A stretch of DNA of 64,000 nucleotides, from NCBI GenBank assembly GCA_907164885.2, contig OU015501.1:60501119-60565118 (forward strand), given 5' to 3'. Source of the DNA: Dolomedes plantarius. Lineage: Eukaryota; Arthropoda; Arachnida; Araneae; Dolomedidae. A program made the position numbers and the translations under genes. The notes under the pieces are model-generated. The model had not been told where the DNA came from and ran no database searches. It was given only the letters and a program-made list of their open reading frames with translations. The stretch's first letter is position 1; every line of letters starts with the position of its first letter. Shown here piece after piece: positions 35,161 through 46,896 of this stretch.

Positions 35161-36461
35161 CAGAGGCTGTTCGCACATTTTTTAGACGAATTTGGTAAGC
35201 GGTAATAAAAAATCGTTTGCTGCAAAAGAAATAATTGCAATTGTACTATGTTTTTAAAAGTCAAAATTATCGTCTGCGGCTTGAAAGTTTTGTTTTTATT
35301 CAAAAGGGCGTTTTTAACAAAGCAGTGGTTCGAAGGCTACATTTATGCTCTTTCCGAAGAGAAATATGCATACTCCGTTATCCAAAAACGATGTGAGAGT
35401 CATGGTTTTGTTATATCTAAAGCGTCGATAGGTAATATCGTCAACAAGAAAGGAAAAAAACGTCAAATTGGAGCCTCAAGTGGAACAAAAATTCCAAACA
35501 AGTATCCAAGGAAAAAACGGACATCTTCGACTATTGCAAGGGTACGTTGTTTAATGTTAAAAAAAATCCCCCTAGTGAAAGGACAGTTACAAAATCATTT
35601 AAAATGCTCGGTGTCCACTGTAAACAAAATGATAAACGTTGATTTAAATCTTAAGAAAGCGAAAAAACGCAATGTGCATCGTCTTCTTCCAAATCATATC
35701 GCTGAACGCAGGACACGCTGTAGAATTCTATATGAGAAACTTATCCAAAGAAAAATGGAAAACAATTGTCACAATAGATGAATCGTGGGTGTATTTAAAT
35801 GATTGCAACAAAAAAAGAGCCATTTATTATCATAAAAGGGGAGAAAAAAATTTAAGTACATGGTTCAAAGAATCGAAAGAAAGTTTTTCTAAGGGATTCA
35901 TGATTGTTGCTGGTTTTTCTTATAATGGCAAGTTAAAAATAAAGAGAGTGGAAAAAAATGTCAAGATTACCTCCAAATACTATCAGGAACATATTTTGTC
36001 GCCAATTTTTCTGAATGAAATACCATCGCTTTACCCACAGTGCCATCAATCTGTGAGACTCCATCAGGACAAAGCTAGCAGTCACACATCAAAATCCACT
36101 GTAAATTTCCTGAAAGAAATGGAACAAAAAACTGGTATCAAGGCCATAACCCTTCACTGATATCCCTACTAAATCTCCCGATGTATCACCTATGGATTTT
36201 TGTTCTTTCGGACTTTTAAAATCTGCATTATCCAAACGTCGTCCCAAAACTCTTACAGAACTCTGGAAAGCTGTTCAGGAGGAATGGGATAGAATACCTC
36301 TTCTGACACTTCAAAAGGCATTATTATCCTGGAAATTGCGGTGTCGAAAGACAGTTCAGAATAAGGGATGTCAAATAGAACATTTAAGACACAAGAATTT
36401 TATGTAATTTAGTTTTGTGAATACAATATACATCGTCTAAAAAATGTGTGAACAGCCTCTG
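35161..36461 (+). mobile_element. DD41D-type element, copy 3
   Basis: This is a 1301-base copy with the same termini as copy 1 and TA duplications at 35159-35160 and 36462-36463. It is inserted in a Tc1-like relict whose minus-strand coding remnants continue on both sides. Confidence 0.92.
35305..36407 (+). pseudogene. DD41D transposase, copy 3: lost start codon and several frameshifts
   Basis: The start ATG has become AGG at 35305-35307. A compensating pair of small indels scrambles about 12 codons near 35560-35610. The homopolymer at 35662-35667 has six A and is in frame here, unlike copies 1 and 2. A 2-base loss near 35740 and a 1-base gain near 36147 break the frame again. The C-terminus reads on past the position of the TAG found in the other copies and stops at 36405-36407 after RHKNFM. 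The first two catalytic Asp regions are present. This copy is useful as the reference for the A-run and the C-terminus, but it is itself dead. Confidence 0.82.
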
Positions 36462-36962
36462 TAGCTTCTCAATTGCAGCATTACCACAGCTTTGTGCAAG
36501 TCCCGATGAAAAATTACCACTGAAACAGGATCGCTACGATTGGTATTCACCTCTGCTGTTATTTATCACACTATAGTCTTAGATTTTCGTCGCACAGTCG
36601 GAATCCAAAAATCTTCTTTCCATTTTCTAACAACTTCCTGTGATGTCCAAGCATTTTGGCTTTTCGAGACAACACATTGATCATGTATGTATCATGTCCT
36701 ACTCTTTGATATTCTGCCTCGTGATGCATCAACAATTTCTGGTCTTTCAGTTACAAGCTTCGAGCCAGTAATCATACCTTTCTGCATATCAGTTATATCT
36801 GGCATTTTGCATATTAATTCTAAACCAGCTAATTATACATCGACTGTATTACTGCTCCGAGATAACTCATACTCATACTTCAACGTAGTATATTCTTCTA
36901 ATCCCCGCTTACGTCATTTGCACACGCCTTTCAGTTCGTGTCCTTATCATGTGTTAGAAATT

Positions 36963-36972
36963 AAATAAATAA

Positions 36973-37012
<40 letters not shown>

Positions 37013-37029
37013 GTGTGTGTGTGTTTGTT
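36963..37029. repeat. (AAAT)n-(AT)n-(GT)n compound microsatellite
   Basis: AAAT units pass into about 34 bases of AT and then into acgtgtgtgtgtg. Confidence 0.95.
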
Positions 37030-40000
37030 TATTTATATATAATTAACACAAATATAGTTATTTATATAAAATAATTACTATATTTATGGGTGTCGCAAAA
37101 ACTATCTGAAAAAATTGTGATGTCACATTTTTTTACAAGCTTTTCCCAGACAATTTCTAACATTCATTTAATTTCCAATACGAGCCAAATGTAATGCTGT
37201 AATAAATATTGGTTTACTATTTAGAAAAATTTAAAACAGTGACATACTGATTTTTTACCATTAATCAATAAAAAAAAATTCCTCATAGATATTTGTATAT
37301 GTGTGAAAAATAATGCTTAGTAATATGTTATAAAACCAAAATATAAAAAAAAATTTCTGGGGATGTTCGTCGTAAATGTTTATTAAGCTATTTTATCGGT
37401 ATCAAATTTAAAGTAGCTCTCTTATCACTGGCTCTTTGAAGAAATTATGGTATGCATAAAAGCAGCACAATCACTCTCCCGCATGCACGTGTACATTAAT
37501 ATTTATGTAGTTATGGCCATAATAAGGACATGAACTTACGAACTGAAAGGTGAAAAGTGACAGAGTACTATAAATATTTACAGTAATGATAAGTTGAGTT
37601 GCAAATAAAAACTAACAAAAACATTACTGAAGTAATTGCAAGTTGCTGCTAGAGGTCAATCTTTGAGAGAGGTGATTAGGTAAAGAGCGTTTACTCGGGG
37701 GTATAAAATGTCGTAAACAGTCAATACAAAGTGGCGCAAATACTTTCCGCTAGAGCAAGTGAGAACACCAATTAAATAGGCGCCTAGAAGTCCTTGCCAA
37801 GGCCTTGTCGTGCCTTGACCTTCCGATCTGCAGGCGTTTCCTTCTGAAGAAGAAGCCTGTCAATTCTGACGCCGTTACAGCAACTTCGGTTTCATCTGAG
37901 CTTCCGGAAGCATTCCAATTATTTTCCGATTCGAGCTTCAAGCGGCTAAATCGAACGCTTTTGTCTTAGTAAAACGTAAACGACATCGTGTAACAAAAGA
38001 ATGTTGCACTTTAGCGTGTTCCCGAGTATTTCTTAACCCTAGAAGCGCAACAGTCCAATGACCTGCAGAACACTTTTTTGCGTGTTTTGAATTGTAGGGT
38101 TGGAAAAAAATGCACCTTGCCCAAATTTTGGATGATAGTCGATGGCGGAAGAAATAGAGCTTTAATCACTTACCTCTGCAGCAAAAAAGAGTGTTTTTTA
38201 TTTCGTGGTATTTTTACTGGCGACTTTCAGTCTGTTTCATTGCTTTTCTTCTGCTGAGAAAAAGCTTTTTTTTAGGATTTTTTTTACTGCAAGAAAACAT
38301 TTGCTTCTCGCTCAATTGACTTTTAACCCTTACTTAATATTTTTTTAACAGTGAAGCTTAACTTTCTATTGTACGCGATAGAATTTTATGAAAAGGGAAT
38401 GAATATTTTCTTTTAAAACTTCTATTCTGTTTCAAAATTTACAGTATTGTTAAATCCTTTTAATTTGATTGTTTTAGCATCATCTTTGACTCGAAGTAAC
38501 TTTATTAAAGGTTAAAAATGTTACATTTGGCCGTTGTCTTAAAAAAAACTCTTTTAATTCCAACTACACTTGCTGCTCTCCGTATCTGAAAATAAAAAAA
38601 CATTAAAAAAGAAATCGTGATAATATCTTTCCTGTTACTTATTATTCCATAATTTACAATCTAGGCACAGGTAAAAAAATTTAAAAAATACTCAACTTCT
38701 GTATATTAGCTATTACTAACCGTTTCCTTCTCTGTGTCCATCTGTAAATTACTAAAAGTTTCTTACCAACGGGTTAAGGCCAATTTACCAACATATGAAC
38801 ATTTAATATAACGAAATAAGACATCGCAAAAAAAATAATGAATTTATCATACATAATTTTACTCTTAAGTACTTCAAAGAATAAATAATTTTGTCCTGTT
38901 TTAAGAGTTCATTTGTTGCGTAATATGTATTAAAAACTTCAATATGTTTTCCTATAAGCATAAGATATCCTAGAAATTTTTACTTTTTATGCATAATTTG
39001 AAAGGCAATTTAAGACTTAATCAATTTGAATGTTGATTCTCATGGGTCCCTTTTTTTATTCAAATCCCACCAACTCTTGCATCTGAGATTAAAATTGTGT
39101 TCTACCATTGTTCACCAAAACTAGTAAATATCAAATAAGGGAACCATTGAACAACTGCCTTAAAGTAGATAGTTTAATAATATTTATTAAGTTTAAACAG
39201 ACAAATTTAAGCTAAATAAATATATTATATAAATACTTATTTAGTTTAAATATATCAAGTCAATTAAACAAATTTTATTGTGAATGTATGCAAAACCCCT
39301 AAATTCTTATCTATTTAGCAAATGTGGCATGTTAACTAGTTCGTTGCTTTTCTGGCTATTTTCCGCATGGACGTTACCAAATTTTTTTCTATGATAGTAT
39401 ACATTTATACTCTTAGTTCATTCGAAGTAAAAATTTCCAGATATTTATTTTAAAACTCAGCACCGATTCTACTATTTATTTTCCAGTAACACACCAAAAA
39501 GAAATTCACTATAATTGGAAATAATTTTTAAAACCAAAGTTTTTATTCTGATAATTATAAACACTTGTAAAAAGTTTTAGAATATTAAGTATCTGAAATC
39601 ATTTGGAAATATATATAAGTTACCTGAGTTCAAGTCTTGAAATCATAAATTTGTATAGCAGCATTTATAACTAATTGCAAAACATAATTTAATGTGATTA
39701 ACTTTTACCCTCATAAATTTTACCATACAAACATGCTTTTGAATGAAAATATTTATGATTTATATAAAATCATAAATATTTTAATGCTGCAAGCATAGCA
39801 TAATTTTGTATAGTTATGTTGAAACAGCCATGGGAATCAAAATTCCCTGACATTTAAAATTAGCATTTTTAAGTGGTATGAACGGGTAACAATTTTAACC
39901 CCTCCCTAGGGGTCTTCAGTAAAGTATAAATCACTAAAATTATTACAGTTTTACATGAAAAATGTAATTCGATTATAAGGCACCAGTAAAATTTAAATTT

Positions 40001-42243
40001 TCTTTTTTATTTACTTATTTCTTCTAAAACTATCCAAAGCCAAGCCTTTATATATATATATAAATAATAAAGTTATGAACGTAGTTATGATATAAAATTA
40101 TGGTTTTACCTTAAAAAATAGCATTTCTTGGAGTGGGTTTCCATAGTTTCATTATAAACGGAATCATTAATTAAGGAATTGATCTAGCAGCTAGGACTAA
40201 GCGGCAGCTTCTGAAACATGAACATACATTAGAAAAGAATTCTTGCTTATACATCTAATACGTATTTTTCCCATTTATTTCATGATAAATGAAATGCGGT
40301 TTGTTTAACGATAAATGAAATCATGAAATGATAAATCGAATACGTTTTGTTTGAATACAAGCATTCTCCAAGTATTTAAACAAAACACATTTGTAGTTCA
40401 AAGAATTGACCGAAATTACTGAATTGATAGTAAATATAAAAATATAAATGGGTAAAATGAACTGCAATCGTTAAGAATAAATGGGTGTTAAAATAATGAT
40501 ATAGACGGCTTTAAAATACGTAAATGTAGAAAAGTACCCAAATTCAGAATGTTTACTAACTGGTGTATAAATTAAACTTCCTCTTGGTTAAAATTTAGAA
40601 AATAAGATTTCAGCTAGATAAATACTAACAACATGAGAAAATGGCAGTAATATTTATAGTCTTCTTTAAAGCTATAAATTTTAAGCTTCTCATAATTATT
40701 CTTCGCGCAAGGGGATTTCATGTAGACATTATAAATATACTAGCCAACTTCTGAAGAGGAAAGAAATAAAAGTCAGGTATTTATCTATTTGATGATTTCA
40801 GGAGTTGATGTATAGACAACTTTTGTCAGCAAACTGATCATAAAATGCGTTGCTTTGAAGGGCTTTATCGCTAGTAAATATCGTAAAACGTGACTTGTTT
40901 TGGGAATGTTCTACACAAACTTCATAATTAAGCAATTTTTTGATTATAAGGAGGGTTGAAGATTAGGAAAAAATTAAAGATCGACGGAATTTTTCAACTT
41001 TTTTTTGTATTGAATATAAAATGCTTTCCATATTTATAGAAAGATAGCTAGTTTTGGCTCTTATATTCTCTAAATAATCGAAAATTTGCTGTTGGGACTC
41101 TGATTCAATTTTTAAGGCCAATCACTGTAGTATTAGAAAAATCCATTGCTACGTGTGGTTTTTTTATTATTTCAAGCAAGAATGCAATTCTGAAGTGACT
41201 AAAAAAAATAATGAAAGCTACAAGTTATTATACATTACGTACAATACATATTTTGTAGTGAAAACTAAAAATACCGGCCAAATCATATCGAACATTGGAA
41301 TAAGATTATTCTCTTCGTGCTCTTTTTAACCCATTTTTTTATATTTCAGAACTTGGTGTTACACAATACTGATTTATTAAATTTCTCTTGTTTTGGTTTC
41401 AATATCTATGTCACTCTGAATTAGATTTTAGATAAATTTTAGGTCTTCCGAAAGTGTAATACTTAGACTTATTAGGGCAATGCACATGAAAATGTTAAAA
41501 CTATAACCCCCAATTAATAATATCTAATATTCTTTGCGTTAGTAAATGACTGATAATATTTTGATAAAGGCCAAAATTTAGTTATCTTTTATTGTGCCTC
41601 ATTATATTCCTTGTATATGGTAAAGTATAATTGTTCCAGTAACTTTGCTGCAATGCCATCCTCTCAGACATCATGGTCACAATCTACCAGGAGTGTCAAT
41701 TGAATATAGGTCACCCAACCTCAAGGATAGTATTCAAGAAGTTGGATTATCTCTGTTTTGAGAGGAATTTTCATTTTCCAAGTTCTCATCTTCACAAATG
41801 CTTTCAAGCCAGTGGCCCAAGACACTAGCCTGCACATATTTTTCTTTCGCATTCTTAATTGATTTTTCGACCATCCTGAATTTTTACAATTCCGAATATT
41901 TATTTGCTCCCTAAAGGACCCTTATTATTTCACCTTATAAAGTGGGCCCTTATTTCACCACTATATCCTTCATATCCTAATTGTCTTGGTCTTCAGAAAC
42001 AAGGAAATTATTGGCAAAGCTAGATCATCTGTTATAGATTACTCAGATTGCTTTATGGTTTTCATTGGCGGCCCAGTATAGTAGGGGCGAAGTATTTCTA
42101 TATTACTTTGATAAGAAGCAGGCGGGGACTGTATATGTATTATCAGTGTTTTGTAAGGCCTCCAATCTTCCGAAATAAAAGTTTTACCATGAGACTTTTT
42201 TATATATCATAGCAATAGCGACTGTCTATTTAAAGTAGATAGG
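37030..42243. other. Mostly AT-rich non-coding DNA
   Basis: Apart from the possible promoter and exon-like piece at 37697-37968 (listed separately), I find no coding frame, transposon terminus or RNA gene in these 5.2 kb. Confidence 0.5.
37697..37968 (+). other. Candidate host promoter/exon: TATA box followed by a G/C-rich open frame
   Basis: A TATA-box-like ggtataaaatg (37701-37711) is followed by a locally G/C-rich stretch that is open without a start codon from about 37767 to a stop at 37966-37968. Its translation, RRLEVLAKALSCLDLPICRR and on to a C-terminus FKRLNRTLLS, has protein-like composition. The opposite strand is also open here (37750-37941, MKLESENNWNASGSSDETEV), which weakens either call. 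No family is recognised. If it is an exon it would need an upstream acceptor such as the ctttccgctag at about 37744-37754. It is the only place in the window where a host gene looks even possible by composition. Confidence 0.2.
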
Positions 42244-42245
42244 TA

Positions 42246-43501
42246 CAGGTGGTTATCAGAATAATGGAAACACCTATCAATATTAGTAGTGTTTATGAAT
42301 GGGCTTCGTATTCCTTAAAAAACAAGTCTTGCCACCTGCATTTTTTATATAACATAGTGTATGTATTATTCTACTGTCAGGTAGCAGTAATGAAGCTAAG
42401 GGCATCATGTTTTTGGGGGGAACATCGTAAAATGTCAAACCTTGCAGACCGTGCGAAAAAGGCGAATTGTTGGAGCGCGTTTAAATTGGAGTATCTGTTA
42501 CTTCAACCCCCAGGCTAATGGGTGTTTTTGAGCTATGGTATCGAAAGTCATGATAGCATACAGAGTGCACATCCTTTGCGAAACAGAATAGTAGATGAAA
42601 GGGAGAGCTTAGTGAAAGAGACGGATGAGAAATTGAAGCAGATCGTGACATGAAGAAAGAAAACAACTGCAACCAAAATGATCGAAGAGCTCAATCAGCA
42701 TCTGCATGTTCCGTTATCAACCATTACAGGTGGGAACTTCACAAACAAAGCATTTACGGAAGAGTAACCCAAGCCCCTTGTAATAGATGCCAACACAAAA
42801 TATCGTCCACAATGGTGCAAATCCTGGTCGAGTAATATGTCGAAAAACGGCATTTGGTCCGACGAATCATTGTTCACATTGTTCCTAGCAACAGGACGTG
42901 CGTATGTCTGGAGAACACCTACACAAGCGGAAGATTCTGGCTGTCTCATCTCAACTGTCAAACATGGAGATACATCTATCAGGGTTTGGGATGGCATCTC
43001 ATGGTTTTCTTCTGGCCCTATTGTAACCCTAAAAGGGAGATTGAATGGGAAGGACTATATCGAAATTTTAGTCCACTAGTCCATCCTAGGCCATCCTAGT
43101 CAATCCTAGGGGCAAACATTGTTTCTTGCAGGAGATGGCGTTCACCAGGTTGATAATCCCCCTATACATACAGCTAAAAGTATTGGTTTGAAGAGCATGA
43201 AAAAAAAGTCAAATATCTTATCTCGCCCTGTACAATCCCCCCGACAATATATCATCCAACCACTGTGATTTGTATAAGCGGATAGAACCAGGTATCGATA
43301 TCCACAACAGCATCTCTAAAGGAATTGTCATGATTTTTCCCTGAAAAATGGTATAATATAATTTTAATCACTATTCATGACTTGTATAATCCAATTCCAA
43401 GGTGAATCAGGTGGTATTACATGTTAAAGGTGATCCTGAGGAGTATTAATAAATGTTTTCATGATGTTTCTTAGTGTTTCCATTATTTTGATAACCACCT
43501 G
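42246..43501 (+). mobile_element. Tc1-like DNA transposon, inactive (copy B)
   Basis: This 1256-base element has termini caggtggttatc and gataaccacctg and TA on both sides (42244-42245, 43502-43503). It is the same family as 10313-11581. Several deviations from an intact frame are shared between the two copies, while others are private. Confidence 0.88.
42432..43449 (+). pseudogene. Tc1-like transposase pseudogene (copy B)
   Basis: The start MSNLADRAKKANC lies at 42432 and the end, with the family-typical tat-taa, at 43447-43449. The helix-turn-helix is readable around 42480-42560. The first catalytic block, IWSDESLFTLFLATGRAYVW, lies at 42847-42910 and is followed by LISTVKHGDTSIRVWDGISW. 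Frameshifts separate these parts, the region around 43080-43110 contains a short duplication (catcctaggccatcctag), and the second and third catalytic blocks are scrambled. It is inactive. Confidence 0.8.
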
Positions 43502-43503
43502 TA

Positions 43504-46500
43504 TATATGTAGATTGGTTGGCTAGTTGGTTTTGCTGCACAACGGTCATTCTTTTTTCTGCTGCGTTATAACTAAAAGACCGGAATCCACCGACTCCTTA
43601 AAGCCGTCTTTGAACAGCTCCAAATATCCATGCACGCCACATAGCAGGCAGACTCTGGTCATCGCCCTAGCTAATAGACCATGGACTATATCTGTATGAG
43701 TTGAAATAAGGGAAACTAAGGCAGAATTTCTTGAGAAATACATATATACATACATACGTGTGTTTGTACATATTATGTATACATTCATATGTACGTATGT
43801 ACGTGTTCAAAAATACTTTTATGCGAAAATATCGGTTGATGTAACATATCAGTAGCTTAAATATAAGCCCTTGCTTATATTTAAGCGAAAATACCTCTAC
43901 TTGCAGTCGAGTAGTTCATTTGGCACCGAGTTGTTCTCGTTTGACGTAAAGTCAAGCAAAAAATGGTGACCAGTATTCATATATATGGTACTATCCATCT
44001 GATATTAAAGAATTCAAAATTATCTAATGGGTACAATTCATGTGCCACGAAATTCCTCGAAAGGACATGTTTTTACCTGTACAAGTCCTTAATTTTTCTT
44101 AAATAGCCCAACGTCACTAAAAGTTTTCGAACTTCTATGCTGAATCATAATCAAATTTAGCTTCAGGAAAGAGAAATACTTTCAAAACGAGTAAAAAATG
44201 TTATAAAACAAGTCTCAGTTAGTTCAGTTTTAGCCTTGCGACTGAAATGATTTATTCAAAGATACCAAAATTTGCATTACAAGAGTTTATTACATGTGGT
44301 TGTACAATTTTAAGAAATGCTGCTCCTGGAAAAAAAATTAAAAAATAAACAGCTTTTTGATATTCAATAAATTTAGTAACTTTCTTGTAGGGAATTCCCT
44401 ATTAGAATAAAATTTGTTTCGATACTTTCTTCCTCAAAACTTTTGATTAAACATAAAACTAAAATTTTGAATGATTTTATTATTTTGGTGTCTACCTTTT
44501 ATATGGAAAGTAAATTCAAATGCTTGTTCGCATGAAATTTAAAAGAATATTGGCGGAAATATTTAAAAGATTTATATTGTTGAACTTTTAATAGTAACGA
44601 AGAAATTTATTATATATTGTCCATAATACCTTTTCAATGTCATGAACTTGGTCATGGCTATACATTCTTAGATTACTCGTAAATCAATAGTCTCTCCTGT
44701 AAATGTTCTTTATTATGAGTAGTATCTCTAAAAATTCAATAACATTCTTAGAATACAATACAATATTCGGTAGCTCGTATTTTACTTTATAATTTTTTGA
44801 CTTAAGAAAATTGCATTCTCTCGTAAACTTTCTTTAAACAGAGCACATATATTCTCGTTTATTTTCAGTGCCTGCGGTATGAAATACAACAATAAGTGAA
44901 TACAATTATTTTCTTAAGTTCACCTTAAAACCCTCGATACATTAAAAGGACTATTACTATTGTTTATATAAATTACATTTCCTGTTTTTCTGCAGCTTAA
45001 GCTAAATTTTTAAACTATCAGTAATTGTTTTTGGATCTGAGTTTTAGCAGGCAATTTTCTTTCACTGATAAACTGAACAAACCATGTTTAGGAAATCAGA
45101 ATATAATCAATGTTATTCTAAGTAACTGATTTTAATAATCTTTTTAAAATATTTACAAGGACTTGAGTTCATGCAATAATGAAGTAATGTATTTTCTTGA
45201 AGAGTGAAGGTTAGGGAACCTTCACTATTGCTATAGTTTTAATTATGACTCAGTGTTTTACCATTGAAATAAAGAGTGTTTGAAACTTGATTGAATATCA
45301 TAGAGAATGCCGAAAATACATGTAATGGAGAGTTTATAAAGAATTTTTTATCATATTTTCATAATTTCAAAATATATTGAAATTAGGAATAAATCTAACC
45401 ATCTTTTTTTCAGTTGAGCACTTAGAGACAACTTCATTCTGAGTTTTCACAATTTTACCCAGTTATACATATTTAACGTGTACTTCTGAAATCTTTACTT
45501 AAAGTCAGAATCGAAGGGTGAAACGGGCATGATCCTTAAATGTATTAATTCCACTACCTGTATAACAAACAAGTTCGAGACAGAGAATATGGAGAACACA
45601 GTGCAGGATCTTTCTTTATGACTTTGCCTTTGCATTTTCCATATTTATAAGGCTGAAATCATTGGTGTGAAGATTAATACTACAATGAATAGCGTTGAAA
45701 TGTAGTAACAGCACCTTACTGATTAGTAATTTACAGATACAAAATGTCACATGTTTTACAATAAATTGCAATGTACTTAAACCTAAATTCTTTGTTTAAT
45801 TATACAGTTAATTATACTTTATATCAACATATCTTCCCCTGAATTATTAAAAAAATCCTATATTCTATGCCTAAATTACATTAAATTATTTTAGTGATTG
45901 ATTTGTTAATTTTTACCCCATTCTCAAAGCTTATTTTTTTAGATGAGGTGGTTGAAGAAGGGGGGGGGGGGCTATAACATTGAGCTATGTCTTTGGCAAA
46001 GTAATGGTACAGACGTACTCAGCCGCCCACGTGATAATGAAGTAGACGGGATTCATAGAAGCAAGCAACATGTACAATTCATTGAAGTTAAGCATCTGTT
46101 TTCATGGTTTCATTTTAGGTTTTAAAGACAGTAGATAGAGGCTATCGCAAATGCGTTGACTTGTCTGCGGCAACATAGATCTGGTATGTTTCAGGATTAG
46201 ACGCATTGAACGACTTGACACATTACTCAGGCCGGAAGGGAAATCCTCCTCAATGTGTGCAAGAATTGCTCAGCTGTCGGATCTTACCAGACGGGAAGCA
46301 ATTCGTTTAATTCATGCATAGATAAATCTTGATCTCAAAACACCCTACTGGCAATTAGTGATATTTTTCTTTTAGTCCCACTACCAATGCGTATCAACCA
46401 TAGGTTACTTAAAACCTGCCAGTCTTGCCACTTCGAAAATTCTATGATCACATTTATCTTGCCTTTATCAGAGCTCTCATGTATTTTAACAGCATTACGT

Positions 46501-46735
46501 CATCTGTATCATACGTGTCGAGTAAAGAGAATAGGGCAAGGAAATACCTAATGTCAGCTTACTGTCTCATATATCACTAGTGAAGTGATGGGCTGCAGTC
46601 CGTAGGTCGTCGACAGCTTTCGTTTCGGATCATAATTGTCTCACTGCTTTCACTTAGCAATATATTGTCGATTACGTAATGCAAGACTAATGTGAGAGAG
46701 ATATTCACCTATAGTAAACTTGTGGAACCACATAC
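43504..46735. other. Non-coding DNA, no gene recognised
   Basis: This is A/T-rich sequence with a low-complexity acatacatacgtgtgt stretch at 43735-43810. The part at 45980-46320 has more balanced composition but no family-like frame. A 12-base G run at 45960-45971 is listed separately. Confidence 0.5.
45960..45971 (+). repeat. Poly-G run of 12
   Basis: Twelve consecutive G in a strongly A/T-rich context. Its length may be affected by sequencing error. Confidence 0.9.
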
Positions 46736-46896
46736 AGGAACAAAAGACTTCTTAACCCCAATCTAACAAATAAAACCTCGTCTTTAATAAAAGGGATGGT
46801 ATTTTTATTAAATGCGATGATAATTTTTTTTTATTAATTAAAATTGTTTGCCATAATTTTTATTAGATTGGGGTTGTTGAGAAGTCTTTTGTTCCT
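46736..46896. mobile_element. Small MITE-like inverted-repeat element
   Basis: The left end aggaacaaaagacttct and the right end agaagtcttttgttcct are perfect inverted repeats. They extend imperfectly inward (ccccaatctaa against ttagattgggg) over about 35 bases. The 160-base body is A/T-rich and non-coding. No convincing target duplication flanks it, so the superfamily is undetermined. Confidence 0.7.

Larger units (their letters stand above)
34700..36810 (-). pseudogene. Tc1-like transposase remnant split by DD41D copy 3
   Basis: On the minus strand a start-like MPDITDMQKGMITGSK lies at about 36760-36810. After the inserted element, the catalytic-core block VWRTPSEVYCP..TVKYGGG (about 34960-35030) is still readable. 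Numerous frameshifts and stops occur. The apparent plus-strand frame 36687-36968 is antisense to this remnant and is not a gene. Confidence 0.55.
34452..36960 (-). mobile_element. Degenerate Tc1-like element hosting DD41D copy 3
   Basis: The left terminus resembles gagtgtgttatcaaagtaag after TA. The body holds minus-strand Tc1 transposase fragments on both sides of the inserted DD41D copy at 35161-36461. The right terminus is not identifiable; the transposase start near 36810 and the change to aaataaat repeats at 36963 suggest an end near 36960. This is the oldest-looking element in the nest. Confidence 0.6.

Noticed and set aside
36687..36968. 93-residue plus-strand frame with a leader-like hydrophobic start
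   Set aside because: It is antisense to the decayed Tc1 transposase start on the minus strand; no independent support.
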